A DNA stretch of 64,000 nt from Gemmatimonadota bacterium. Lineage in GTDB: Bacteria; Gemmatimonadota; Gemmatimonadetes; Longimicrobiales; Gaopeijiaceae. The number at the start of each line of letters is the position of its first letter. Position 1 is the stretch's first letter. Positions 55,777 through 64,000 of the stretch are shown here, one piece after another. The stretch is from contig JAGWBQ010000006.1 of NCBI GenBank assembly GCA_021295815.1, positions 30,698-94,697 of the forward strand, written 5' to 3'. Below the pieces are notes generated by a model. It saw only the letters and a list, made by a program, of their open reading frames with translations. It was not told the DNA's origin and did not search any database. The position numbers and the translations under genes are program-made.

Positions 55777-56256
55777 CTACCGGAGCAGGAGCATCTTCAG
55801 GGTCTGACTGGTTCCGTTGACGGTCAGTTGGACGAGGTAGGTGCCTGTGCCGAGCTGATTGCCGGAGAGGTCGGTACCGTCCCAGCGAGCCTCGAAACGC
55901 CCCGGTGAGGAGTAGGCGAGCCGGTTGACGGCTGCGCCCTCGCCGGCTGGGTGACCCAGCGCAACCGGCGCTCCAAGGGGCTGTTGCAGGAGGTTGTAGA
56001 CGCGCATGGTGACCAGCACGTCGGCACCGTCCTTGAAGAGGTCGCCTTCGAGCACAAAGGGGATCGTCGTACTCCGGCTGAACGGATTCGGGTAGTTCTG
56101 TTCCAGCCGAAAACCTCGAGCGAGGTCCTCGCCGGTGGGATCGCCCGTCTGCCCGGACGCGGGATCGGTCGAGAGCCCGCCGGCGAGCGCGATCAGGCAG
56201 ACCACGCGGAGTATGAGTCTGTGTGCTGAGAAGAGAGACGGTAGCGGTGGGTTCAA
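55777..56256 (-). CDS. Small secreted protein with C-terminal sorting-type (FlgD/T9SS-like) domain
   Basis: The 159-residue protein has a signal peptide and then almost only the domain usually found at the end of large secreted proteins: FRLEQNYPNPFSRSTTIPFVL, VRVYNLLQQPL-like strands, WDGTDLSGNQLGTGTYLVQL and a short final strand LKMLLLR. Sorting domains like this mark type IX or related secretion. Here there is no cargo in front of it, which is odd: the gene could be an isolated remnant or a stand-alone carrier. Confidence 0.65.
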   Translation of the reverse strand: MNPPLPSLFSAHRLILRVVCLIALAGGLSTDPASGQTGDPTGEDLARGFRLEQNYPNPFSRSTTIPFVLEGDLFKDGADVLVTMRVYNLLQQPLGAPVALGHPAGEGAAVNRLAYSSPGRFEARWDGTDLSGNQLGTGTYLVQLTVNGTSQTLKMLLLR

Positions 56257-56317
56257 TCGCGGTCCTCCCGTGGGGGCTGTGGCGGGCGGCGGTGGCGGCT
56301 CAGGAGTGAACCGTTCG

Positions 56318-58225
56318 TTACCGTCCTCGGTACGCGGCTTTCGCCTCCACCGATCTTCCTCCCGCTTCCTTGAGGGTTACACCCAGAGAGTCGAGATGGT
56401 TCAGAATCGGGAGCAGGCGTTTGCGCGATACCGGAAGATACTTGCGGAAGTCCGTCGGGCCAAGACCCCTTCCACCTCCCAGTCCCGTCCGTATCTCGGT
56501 TATCGCTCGCTCCAGGGCGCTGCGATCCACGAAGAGGCCGTCTCCGATCCCGCTCAGCCTCCCGTCGAGGACGAGGAAGCGAGTCAAAGACCATATGTCG
56601 GGACGATCGCGAAGCGTGTCCGGCAGCTCCTCCGGGCTTCGGGGCGCGAGGCCGTTCCGCCGGAAAAAACGCGTGAGCTCTTCGATGGCCGAAGCCTGTT
56701 CCTTCGAGGGGGCGGGTCGGCGGCCCGCGCGGCGCAGTCCGCCCTCGGTCTTCTCGACGATACCTTCCGCCAGGAGGCGATCCATGAGGCCGTCGGCCAG
56801 AACTCCGGGCACCCAGCGCGGAAGCGCGTCCCGGACCCGGGCAGAGGGGACGGCCGCAGCGACCGGGTCGTCCTCGTGCGCTTCGTCTACGCACGCCAGC
56901 AGGCGTCGTCTTCCGCTCTCGACTATCTCCCGCGCGAAGACCAGTCCGCGACAGGTAAGCGAACCGTCGGGAAGGGCCGAACGGGTAGCTGCCGGCGCTA
57001 GCCCGGTGAGCAAGGGGAGATCGCTCAGCTCCACACCTGACCAGCCGGCCATCGTCAGGACGGCATCCACGGCCTTTTCCACGTCGCCTTCGACAACCGC
57101 ACCCAAGAGGACCGTCTCGGCATGCGAGATCCGGGTACGTTTGGCGGCGAGAGGTTCCGCGACCACGGCCCCCGCGATCGAGGTCACCGGCGAGTAGCGT
57201 CGCAGCACGAGCCGGTCTCTGGCTCGCGCCGCCACGGGGGCCTCGAGCCGGAGCTGGATCCAGCCGGAACCTCCAGGGAGGACGCCCTCCACCTCTTCGA
57301 GCAGAGCCACGCGGGCCAGCACCTCCGAGGTCGCCAGGTGGACGCGCACGCGCTGGTTGTGTTCGAGCACGAGCTCCGAGTCCGGAAAGACGCTGGCGCG
57401 GACGGTGAGCATCCACCCGGGACGCCAGGCGGGATCGGCGACCAGCGTGCTTCCCCTTGCCGTGACGGACCGATCGGCGCCCTCGCCGACGAGCGCGACC
57501 GCGGCGCGTTCGCCCCTGCGGGCGGCATCGGTGTCTCGTCCGTGGGTCTGGATGCTGCGGATCCTTGCCCTGCGACCGGCGGGCAGCAAGCGCACGCGGT
57601 CTCCTCGGGCGAACCGGCCGCTCCAGACGGTGCCTGTGACTATCGTGCCAGCTCCGGCGGCGCTGAAGACCCGGTCGACGGGAAGGCGGACGAGGTCGTC
57701 CTCCAGACCGATTCCGTGATCCTGCGCTGCGCGGGCGAGCTCGGTGCGCAGTTTTTCGAGGCCGAGCCCGGTTCGCGCCGACGTGCGTACTCGGGGGGAG
57801 CCGCCGAAAGGAGTTCCCTCCAGAAGGTCGTCGATCTCCATCTCCACGATCTCCACAGACTCGTCGTCGGCCGCGTCGCACTTGGTGAGGGCGACTACCA
57901 TGCTCCGGGCGCCCAGCGCCTCGACGATGGCCACGTGTTCGCGGGTCTGAGGCATGACGCCTTCGTCGACCGCGACGGCCAAAAGCACCACATCGGTGCC
58001 GGCGGCGCCGGCCACCATCGCCTTCACGAAGGCTTCGTGACCGGGAACGTCCACCACTCCGTAGCGCACTTCGGGCAAGGCCAGCTCCGCAAAGCCCAGT
58101 TCGATCGTGATGCCGCGCTCCTTTTCCTCCTTGAGCCGGTCGGTGTCGGTTCCGGTAAGCTCCCCTACCAGCGCGGTCTTACCGTGGTCGACGTGGCCTG
58201 CGGTTCCCAGAACGAGTCGTTTCAC
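56318..58225 (-). CDS. selB: Selenocysteine-specific translation elongation factor SelB
   Basis: SelB carries selenocysteyl-tRNA to UGA codons marked by a SECIS hairpin. The 635-residue protein starts (GTG) with LVLGTAGHVDHGKTALVGEL and LKEEKERGITIELGFAEL, has DVPGHEAFVKAM and LTKCDAAD, then beta-barrel domains II and III and the C-terminal winged-helix region IV. The final helix-turn segment reads FRKYLPVSRKRLLPILNHLD and SLGVTLKEAGGRSV, typical of SelB. The length matches the family. It follows recO after 13 bp and serves the Sec formate dehydrogenase in this window. Confidence 0.95.
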   Translation of the reverse strand: MKRLVLGTAGHVDHGKTALVGELTGTDTDRLKEEKERGITIELGFAELALPEVRYGVVDVPGHEAFVKAMVAGAAGTDVVLLAVAVDEGVMPQTREHVAIVEALGARSMVVALTKCDAADDESVEIVEMEIDDLLEGTPFGGSPRVRTSARTGLGLEKLRTELARAAQDHGIGLEDDLVRLPVDRVFSAAGAGTIVTGTVWSGRFARGDRVRLLPAGRRARIRSIQTHGRDTDAARRGERAAVALVGEGADRSVTARGSTLVADPAWRPGWMLTVRASVFPDSELVLEHNQRVRVHLATSEVLARVALLEEVEGVLPGGSGWIQLRLEAPVAARARDRLVLRRYSPVTSIAGAVVAEPLAAKRTRISHAETVLLGAVVEGDVEKAVDAVLTMAGWSGVELSDLPLLTGLAPAATRSALPDGSLTCRGLVFAREIVESGRRRLLACVDEAHEDDPVAAAVPSARVRDALPRWVPGVLADGLMDRLLAEGIVEKTEGGLRRAGRRPAPSKEQASAIEELTRFFRRNGLAPRSPEELPDTLRDRPDIWSLTRFLVLDGRLSGIGDGLFVDRSALERAITEIRTGLGGGRGLGPTDFRKYLPVSRKRLLPILNHLDSLGVTLKEAGGRSVEAKAAYRGR

Positions 58226-58238
58226 CGCCGCTTTCCCC

Positions 58239-59045
58239 CTACCGATCCCGGAGGGATCCGGGCCGACGTGCGACGGACTCCGGCGAGATCTCGTCGCTTG
58301 CGAGCACCTGGGCGAGGAACTCCAGAGATTCCAGTTGGCGTCCGGTGACGTGATGGCTGAGGAACGCGGACAGCACGGAGAGGTGGGCGCGAGCATGGTC
58401 GAGTTCGGGTGCCTGGCCGTCGTCCACCGCAAGTCCGAGGAGCCAACCGATATGCCGGCGAGCGACGGGTCCGAGCCTGGGAGAGTCGAGTTCCCTAGAG
58501 CACTCCTCGCACCTTATCCCACCCTCGTTGAGGTCGAGCCGACCCACGCCTTCCCCGGGGTCTCTCCCGCACGCCACGCACTCGTCGAGCCTGGGAGCGA
58601 AACCGAACGCCGCCACTAACTGCCAGAGTCCGGAGAGCGCGACCACCGCCGCTCGAGCCGCGTCGACGCCCTCGAGGGAGTCGAAGAGCTCCTCCACCAG
58701 ATCGAAGAGCTCGGGATTCGCCTCCCGTTCGCTGTGGACCGATACGAGCTCGACGATCGCTGCGGCCCCGGCGAAGCTCACCAGATTCCGTCCCAACCCC
58801 TCGCGAACGCGGGTGGGCGTGAACTCGCGCAGAGTGTGGAGATCGCGGCCTTCCTTGAAGTAGAATACGAGATTTCCCGACCCGAAAACCGTCGCCGCGT
58901 CCCTGCCCTTCCCGGCCCGGGCCCGCGCTCCGTGAGCCATGACCGAGACGGGACCGAGATCGCGTGTGAAGTATTTGAGGACCTTCGAACTGTCTCCGTA
59001 GTCGTGGGACCGGAGCAGGATGGCCGGCGAGCTGACCAGGCTCAC
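58239..59045 (-). CDS. recO: DNA repair protein RecO
   Basis: RecO loads RecA on SSB-coated DNA with RecR. The 268-residue protein has an OB-fold N-terminus (PAILLRSHDYGDSSKVLKYFTR), a central helical bundle, and a zinc site with CVACGRDPG and CEECSRE. Length is normal. It sits at the head of the recO-selB pair and overlaps the preceding gene by 4 bp. Confidence 0.92.
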   Translation of the reverse strand: MSLVSSPAILLRSHDYGDSSKVLKYFTRDLGPVSVMAHGARARAGKGRDAATVFGSGNLVFYFKEGRDLHTLREFTPTRVREGLGRNLVSFAGAAAIVELVSVHSEREANPELFDLVEELFDSLEGVDAARAAVVALSGLWQLVAAFGFAPRLDECVACGRDPGEGVGRLDLNEGGIRCEECSRELDSPRLGPVARRHIGWLLGLAVDDGQAPELDHARAHLSVLSAFLSHHVTGRQLESLEFLAQVLASDEISPESVARRPGSLRDR

Positions 59046-60049
59046 CTTACCGCCCCTTCAGTTCTCCTTTTCCTTGCGATGAAGGCCAGAACCAGTGCCG
59101 CTGCGACGAGCACCGCCGCCCATTCCGCCCGAAATCCTCCGGGTTCCCTAACCGAGATGAGCGCCAGGGAGGAGAGTCCGGGGCTCTCAGCCCGGTAGCG
59201 TCGATAAGTGCTGCCTTCCGTAACCTCGCTGCGACCGACGAACGGCAGCCCGTCAGCGCCCACTCCGGGCGAGGGTTCGCGAATCAGCAGCTCCACCCAC
59301 CCCTCTCCCGCCCCCAAAGGAAAGACGGGAAGGTCTTCGCTCAGATGGTACTGCACGATCAAGAGTCGATCACCCGGAATCACCGGGCCGGATAGGTGGA
59401 GCACGTCGTCCTGCCGATACACCGCGCTCGCCTCCGCGCCGCGGTGACCTACCTCGAAACCCTCGGTTCCGGCTGGGAGGGGATGGCTCCACACCGGCCC
59501 GTCCTCCACCGAGACCCAGGTCCGCTCGCTCTTGTTGTGCAGCGATATCAGGTCGGTGACTCGCCAGCCCTCGGCCATCGGTTCGAGGAAGAGCGTGCGT
59601 CCCTCGATTTCCAGCGGGAGATAGGAGCTCCCGGGCGGAGCGTCGAACCTCCCGGGGGCGCCGCCGGTCTCGTCGTCGTCTGCCTGCGCGGGCTCGGCGA
59701 GCTGGAGCGTGTCGAACACCTGGACCTGATAGCTATCCGGGACGCTCTCGCCGGTGAAGGCTTCGCCGTAGTAGAGCACCCCGTGGTGAGTGACGGTCGC
59801 GAAGAAGACGTCATCCGCGTTCCGGGACAGGTCCAGCTCCAGGACGAATCCCCCGTCCACGCCGATAGACGCCGAATCCGTTTCGGCGCCACCCGACGGT
59901 GCGACCCGGTGGAGCACGACCGTTCCCGAGTCCAGCGGTTCGTCGCCCCGGAGCGCCCTCCCCGTCAGATGGGTGGGTGGGGGTTCCTGGGTCGATCCGG
60001 GCCCCGCGAACGCCAGAGCGAGCGGGAAAAGGACCCAGCTCGGCTTCAC
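59042..60049 (-). CDS. Secreted or membrane-anchored protein of unknown function
   Basis: The 335-residue protein has a signal peptide (VLFPLALAFAGPGSTQ), a region resembling a carboxypeptidase-regulatory-like beta domain (LTGRALRGDEPLDSGTVVLHRV), several beta-rich segments, and a C-terminal transmembrane helix (WAAVLVAAALVLAFIARKRR) with a basic end. I recognise no family. Its stop overlaps recO by 4 bp and its start overlaps the DUF151 gene. Confidence 0.6.
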   Translation of the reverse strand: MKPSWVLFPLALAFAGPGSTQEPPPTHLTGRALRGDEPLDSGTVVLHRVAPSGGAETDSASIGVDGGFVLELDLSRNADDVFFATVTHHGVLYYGEAFTGESVPDSYQVQVFDTLQLAEPAQADDDETGGAPGRFDAPPGSSYLPLEIEGRTLFLEPMAEGWRVTDLISLHNKSERTWVSVEDGPVWSHPLPAGTEGFEVGHRGAEASAVYRQDDVLHLSGPVIPGDRLLIVQYHLSEDLPVFPLGAGEGWVELLIREPSPGVGADGLPFVGRSEVTEGSTYRRYRAESPGLSSLALISVREPGGFRAEWAAVLVAAALVLAFIARKRRTEGAVR

Positions 60050-60615
60050 AGCTTGAAGCGGCCGAAGTCCTGCGGGTCGAGCGAACGGAGGTGGTCCTTG
60101 AGCTCCTTAGCCTGCATGACCGATCCCTGGGCAGGGTCGTCCAAGTCGCCCTCTCCTGGTGTGGGCAGCTCGATGGCCATGGCCTGCAGCAGCCCTTCTT
60201 CGACGAGAATGCTGGCTCCGGCGCGCAAGGCGAGGGCGATCGAATCCGAGGGCCGGGCATCTATTGAAACGAGCTCTCCGGCCTTCTCCACCACGAGCTC
60301 TGCGAAGTAGGTGCTCTCCTCCACCCTGCTCACCACCACTCTGAGCAGCGTGCCGCCCATGCCGGTCAAGAGCGAGCAGGTCAGGTCGTGAGTCAGCGGG
60401 CGGGTGTGGGGGACCTTGGCGAGCTGGGTGGCTATGGCCTTGGCCTCGCTGGGCCCAATCCAGATGGGGAGGACCCGCGCACCTCCACGTTCGCGAAGAA
60501 TCACGACCGGCATGCGGTTCGTGCGATCGAGTCCCAGACTGTAGACCTTGACTTCGGCGAGCACGGTCGAGTTCCTTTCGGCTGCGGGGAAATCGGGATC
60601 GGGAAATACCCGCAT
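60046..60615 (-). CDS. Bifunctional nuclease (DUF151) family protein
   Basis: The 189-residue protein has the DUF151 core: VKVYSLGLDRTNRMPVVILRE, VLPIWIGPSEAKAI, and DARPSDSIALALRAGASILVEE. Members have both RNase and DNase activity reported in some species. Its start could be a GTG about 17 codons later, where the domain begins; the length then falls to about 172 residues. Confidence 0.88.
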   Translation of the reverse strand: MRVFPDPDFPAAERNSTVLAEVKVYSLGLDRTNRMPVVILRERGGARVLPIWIGPSEAKAIATQLAKVPHTRPLTHDLTCSLLTGMGGTLLRVVVSRVEESTYFAELVVEKAGELVSIDARPSDSIALALRAGASILVEEGLLQAMAIELPTPGEGDLDDPAQGSVMQAKELKDHLRSLDPQDFGRFKL

Positions 60616-60687
60616 GAGGCCTCCGGGGTTCGTGCGGGCGCCCTGCCCGTTCGCGGTTCGCTTATCGGGGCCGGAGAGAAGGTGCGG

Positions 60688-61905
60688 TCAGCCGTCCAGC
60701 CTGTCCTGCAAGAGGTCCACGCGATCGATGCGCTCCCAAGGAAAGTGTCCTTCCCCCAAACTCGCCGGTTCCCTGCCGAAATGACCGTAGACGGCGGTGG
60801 GTCGATAGATCGGTCTCTGGAGGCTTAGCTCGCGGATGATGCCCCGGGGCGTGAAGTCGAAAACGTTCTTCACCGCCTCGGCTATGGTCGCGTCGGTAAG
60901 TCCGTGGTTGGCGGTGCCGAAGGTGTCGATCCGAATCGACACGGGATCGACCACGCCGATCGCGTAGGCGAGCTGTATCTCGCAGCGCTCGGCGAGCCCG
61001 GCGGCCACAACGTTCTTCGCGGCCCAGCGGGCGGCGTAGGCCGCCGAACGATCCACCTTGGTGGGATCCTTTCCGGAGAAGGCGCCGCCCCCGTGTCGGG
61101 CCATGCCCCCGTAGGTGTCGACGATGATCTTGCGCCCGGTGAGTCCGGCATCGCCGGCGGGTCCCCCGGTCACGAAGCGGCCGGTCGGGTTAAGGTGGAG
61201 CTTGGGGCCGTGCTCGAGCAGGTGTTCGGGGATCGCGCGTCGGATGACCTCGTGCTCGAGGGCCTCGCGAACCTCCCGCTGACCCGTGTCGGGGTCGTGC
61301 TGGGCGCTGAGAACCACGGCCGCCACCGCCTGCGGTTTACCGTCGACGTACTCGACGGTGACCTGGCCTTTTCCATCGGGCCTCAGCCACGGCACCCTTC
61401 CTGCCACGCGCGCGTCGTCGAGTTCGCGCATTAGCCGGTGGGCGAGCTGTATCGGACTCGGCATCAGCTCGCGAGTCTCGTTCGCTGCGTATCCGAACAT
61501 CATTCCCTGATCGCCGGCGCCGCCGCCGCGCACTCCGCCCACGCCGTCCGTAGCGTCTGCGAGTTCCCCGCCTCCGCCTCCGCCTCCCCAGATGTCGTCG
61601 GATTGCGGAACCAGTCGCATCATCAACGAGCAGTCGTCCGCGTCCATGCCCACCTCCGCGGAGCGGTAGCCGATATCGCGGACCACGCCCCGAATCAGCT
61701 CTTCCAGGCGGAGCTCCTTGACGGTTCCCGATCCCCACTCGCCGACCACGGCGATCCAGCCGGTGGCGACCATCGTCTCGACGGCGCTGCGCACATGCGG
61801 GTCCTCCTGCAGGAGAGAGTCCAGAACGGCGTCCGAAATCTGGTCCGCGACCTTGTCCGGGTGCCCGCGGCTGACGGATTCTGAGGTGAAGAGCGAAGTA
61901 TGCAA
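60688..61905 (-). CDS. metK: S-adenosylmethionine synthase
   Basis: MetK makes SAM from methionine and ATP. The 405-residue protein has FTSESVSRGHPDKVADQISD, GAGDQGMMFGYA, and the FSGKDPTKVDRSAAY motif. The loop before GAGDQG is replaced by a Gly-rich stretch (WGGGGGGGELADATDG and GGVRGGG) coded by GCCTCC-type repeats on the plus strand. It is 3 bp from ptsI. Confidence 0.96.
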   Translation of the reverse strand: MHTSLFTSESVSRGHPDKVADQISDAVLDSLLQEDPHVRSAVETMVATGWIAVVGEWGSGTVKELRLEELIRGVVRDIGYRSAEVGMDADDCSLMMRLVPQSDDIWGGGGGGGELADATDGVGGVRGGGAGDQGMMFGYAANETRELMPSPIQLAHRLMRELDDARVAGRVPWLRPDGKGQVTVEYVDGKPQAVAAVVLSAQHDPDTGQREVREALEHEVIRRAIPEHLLEHGPKLHLNPTGRFVTGGPAGDAGLTGRKIIVDTYGGMARHGGGAFSGKDPTKVDRSAAYAARWAAKNVVAAGLAERCEIQLAYAIGVVDPVSIRIDTFGTANHGLTDATIAEAVKNVFDFTPRGIIRELSLQRPIYRPTAVYGHFGREPASLGEGHFPWERIDRVDLLQDRLDG

Positions 61906-61908
61906 GGG

Positions 61909-63696
61909 TCAGAGGCTGAGGTTCGAGGACGATTGGTCCCGATGCATGAAGAGCGAGAGGTCCGCGGCGCTTCCGATGCCGTCGGCCAGAGTACGGACTA
62001 CCTCTCGGGCCGTCGGAGCCTTCAGCGCCTGGCGCGCCGTGCTGCGCGCCGTGGTGATGTCGATGTCGCGGATGAACTTCTTGATCTCCGGCAGATACGG
62101 CCAGGCCATCGACAGAGTGAAGATGTCGAGACCGAGCAGCAGGAAGGCTCCAAGGGGATTCTGGGCCAGTTCACCGCACACGCTGACCTCTATACCCGCC
62201 GCCCGACCCGCACGTGCCACGAGTTGCAGTTGGCTCAGAACGGCCGGGTGGAAGGGCTCGTAGCGATGGGTCAGCCTGGTGTTGGTGCGGTCGACGGCGA
62301 GTGTGTACTGGACGAGGTCGTTCGTGCCGAGCGAGAAGAAGTCGGCGTGCGAAGCGAGATGAGCGGTCTCCAGCGCGGCGGCCGGCGTCTCGATCATGAC
62401 GCCGAGCTTGTAGCCTCTGTTGTAAGGGATGCCTTCGGCGTCGAGGCGCTCCTCCTCCTCCTTGAGCATCTCGCGCACGCGCAGGATCTCCTCTATCTCG
62501 TTCACGAAAGGGAGCATGGGGCGGACGTCGCCGTGGACCGTCGCCCTGAGGATGGCCCGCAACTGCGGACGGAAGAGCTCGGGTTCGTCGAGGCAGACTC
62601 GGATGGCTCTCCATCCGAGAAAGGGATTCTCCTCCTGAGGCATGTGCAGGAACATGGGAAACTTGTCGCCGCCCAGGTCGAAGGTGCGGATGCAGACGAC
62701 CTGATTCGAGAAGACGCGAGCCACCGCCCGGTAGGCCCGGAACTGCTCCTCCTCGCCCGGCATCACGCTCCTCCCCACCGCGAGGAATTCCGTACGGAAG
62801 AGGCCGACCCCGACGCCGCCGTGCTCGCGAGCGGGCCCCGCGTCGTCCGGCAGGTCGAGATTGGCGCGCAGCTCGACGTGCTGTCCGTCCCTGGTCACGG
62901 ACTCCAGGCCGGCGATGGCCTCGATCTCGCCTTCCCAGGCGCGCAGCCGGTCTCGACGGGCGATGAAGCTGTTGCGCTGGACTTTGTCGGGGTCGAAGAC
63001 GACGCGGCCGGCGCGGCCGTCCACGACCGCCTCCCGGGAGCTCCGGGATCGGCGCACCGCATCCGGAACCCCCACTACCGCCGGGATGGCGAGCGAGCGA
63101 GCCAGCATCACCCAGTGCGCGCTGCGGGTGCCCTGTTCGGTGACGATGCCCGAGACGACCCCCGGCCTCCACGCCACGACCAGGCTGGGAGAGAGATTCC
63201 TGGCGAGCACCACGACCCCTTCCGATTCCGGCGAGGCCACCTCGGCCAGGTCGCGCCTGCCCAGGAGCTTGCCCAGCACCCGGCTCATCACGTCCTGCAG
63301 GTCGTTCAGGCGGTCGAGGATCATAGGGTGATCCTTGCGGCTCCACAGGTTTTGAAGCTCCAGCATCCGCCACTGGAACGCCCGCTCGGCGCTGAGGCGG
63401 TTCTGTGCGATGTAGAGGACCGTGCCGTCGACCACCTGCGGGTCGTCGAGCATCAGGATCTGCGGGTCGAAGATGCGGGCCTCGACCTCTCCGACTCTCT
63501 CCTCGGTGCGGTCGCGCAGAGTGCGCAGGCTTTCCTTCGCCCACGCCCTCGCTGCGGCGAAGCGGGCGATCTCCTTGCGGGCCTGGTCGGGAGGAACCGT
63601 CGAGTGCGGCACCGTGGGTACCTGCCAGGCGAGCTCGAAGATCGGGCCGGAGACGATTCCCTCGGAGGCCGCGATCCCGTCCAGGACGATCGACAT
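61909..63696 (-). CDS. ptsI: Phosphoenolpyruvate-protein phosphotransferase (PTS EI)
   Basis: EI takes phosphate from PEP to HPr. The 595-residue protein has the active-site His in EQGTRSAHWVMLARSLAIPAVVG (about residue 200), the PEP domain with LFRTEFLAVGR, KLGVMIETPAA, SLGTNDLVQYTLAVDR, and the catalytic Cys in VSVCGELAQNP. The start ATG 63696 overlaps the HPr domain stop as ATGA. Confidence 0.95.
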   Translation of the reverse strand: MSIVLDGIAASEGIVSGPIFELAWQVPTVPHSTVPPDQARKEIARFAAARAWAKESLRTLRDRTEERVGEVEARIFDPQILMLDDPQVVDGTVLYIAQNRLSAERAFQWRMLELQNLWSRKDHPMILDRLNDLQDVMSRVLGKLLGRRDLAEVASPESEGVVVLARNLSPSLVVAWRPGVVSGIVTEQGTRSAHWVMLARSLAIPAVVGVPDAVRRSRSSREAVVDGRAGRVVFDPDKVQRNSFIARRDRLRAWEGEIEAIAGLESVTRDGQHVELRANLDLPDDAGPAREHGGVGVGLFRTEFLAVGRSVMPGEEEQFRAYRAVARVFSNQVVCIRTFDLGGDKFPMFLHMPQEENPFLGWRAIRVCLDEPELFRPQLRAILRATVHGDVRPMLPFVNEIEEILRVREMLKEEEERLDAEGIPYNRGYKLGVMIETPAAALETAHLASHADFFSLGTNDLVQYTLAVDRTNTRLTHRYEPFHPAVLSQLQLVARAGRAAGIEVSVCGELAQNPLGAFLLLGLDIFTLSMAWPYLPEIKKFIRDIDITTARSTARQALKAPTAREVVRTLADGIGSAADLSLFMHRDQSSSNLSL

Positions 63697-64000
63697 CAGA
63701 GCTCGGAGAATCCGCCGGCTATGAGGGCGACCACCGAGTCCACCGCCTCCTTCGCGTCCGTTCCGCTGGCCGAGACGTCCAGGGTGGTCCCCCGCTCCGC
63801 GGCGAGCGTCAACAGCCCGAGGATGCTCTTCGCATCGGCCGTCGCCGAGCCGCTGCTGATCGTCACTTGAGACGAATAGGCGCCGGCGATCTTCACGAGC
63901 TCGGCGGCGGGACGCGCGTGCATGCCGGTGGAGAGAGCCCATTTGCGCAGGAGCAGGTGCCCGAAGTTGAAGACGACGAGGAAAATCGCCAGGGTAGCCG
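63696..64000 (-). CDS. HPr domain protein, N-terminus beyond window, in frame with EIID-like helix
   Basis: The C-terminal part is an HPr domain: TGMHARPAAELVKIAG with the phospho-His, AKSILGLLTLAAERGTTLDV and the closing helix. No ATG, GTG or TTG occurs in frame between the HPr His and the window edge except the ATG inside the GMHARPA motif, where no HPr could start. The upstream residues ATLAIFLVVFNFGHLLLRKW form a hydrophobic helix resembling the end of a mannose-family EIID protein. So this may be an EIID-HPr fusion. The N-terminus cannot be seen. Confidence 0.7.
   Translation of the reverse strand, partial: ATLAIFLVVFNFGHLLLRKWALSTGMHARPAAELVKIAGAYSSQVTISSGSATADAKSILGLLTLAAERGTTLDVSASGTDAKEAVDSVVALIAGGFSEL

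Noticed and set aside
61900..63870. 656-codon plus-strand frame opposite ptsI
   Set aside because: EI is clearly encoded on the other strand with all active-site motifs; the plus-strand frame has none.

Overview
The window is GC-rich chromosomal DNA from a diderm bacterium. LPS genes (kdsA, kdsB, kdsC, lptA, lptB, lptC), a porin-like barrel, lipoprotein signals, six-bladed propeller proteins and a small secreted protein with a 'QNYPNPF' sorting-type motif point to the FCB side of the tree. Gemmatimonadota is the best guess, but that is an inference from gene content only. Genes are tightly packed and many are translationally coupled by ATGA, GTGA or TGATG overlaps, which I used to choose several starts.

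Layout. 1-9207: cut M23 peptidase, then a + strand housekeeping run (DUF512 radical SAM, der, plsY, gpsA, MerR, surE, pcm, YqaA-like, amt, tRNA-Arg). 9243-15774: porin and a signalling locus made of a STAS protein, a receiver-PP2C phosphatase, a periplasmic binding lipoprotein and a histidine kinase. 15780-19862: metallopeptidase lipoprotein, TPR anchor protein, TM2 protein, then a gene-poor scar with inverted repeats and a serine-recombinase relic. 19863-30446: a C1/formate region with formate-tetrahydrofolate ligase, fdhD (with CYTH and polyprenol-sugar genes), and a two-gene NAD-type formate dehydrogenase. 30474-43328: on the minus strand, nucleotide-sugar dehydrogenase, three glycosyltransferases, rpoN, lptB-lptA-lptC, kdsC-kdsA-pyrG-kdsB. 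43409-51444: Dph6-like, pabA/trpG, propeller, NAD salvage pair, CNNM, lspA, tmRNA, dus. 51495-55438: PtsN-like IIA, then an operon of binding protein, kinase-less sensor and OFA-type MFS transporter. 55777-64000: secreted mini-protein, selB, recO, a membrane protein, DUF151 nuclease, metK, ptsI and an HPr domain that runs off the window in frame with a hydrophobic segment.

The main result is selenoprotein biology. The catalytic formate dehydrogenase subunit is interrupted by one in-frame TGA at 28815-28817, exactly at the catalytic Cys/Sec position. A SECIS-like stem-loop follows it, and a complete selB lies at 56318-58225. The two halves are one gene with selenocysteine, not a pseudogene. 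selA, selC and selD are not in this window.

A second theme is a pair of orphan branched-chain-type binding proteins without permease or ATPase genes. Each is coupled by an ATGA overlap to a membrane sensor. At one locus the likely output is a PP2C/STAS partner switch; at the other the operon ends in an OFA-family transporter. I read these as ligand-sensing modules rather than uptake systems.
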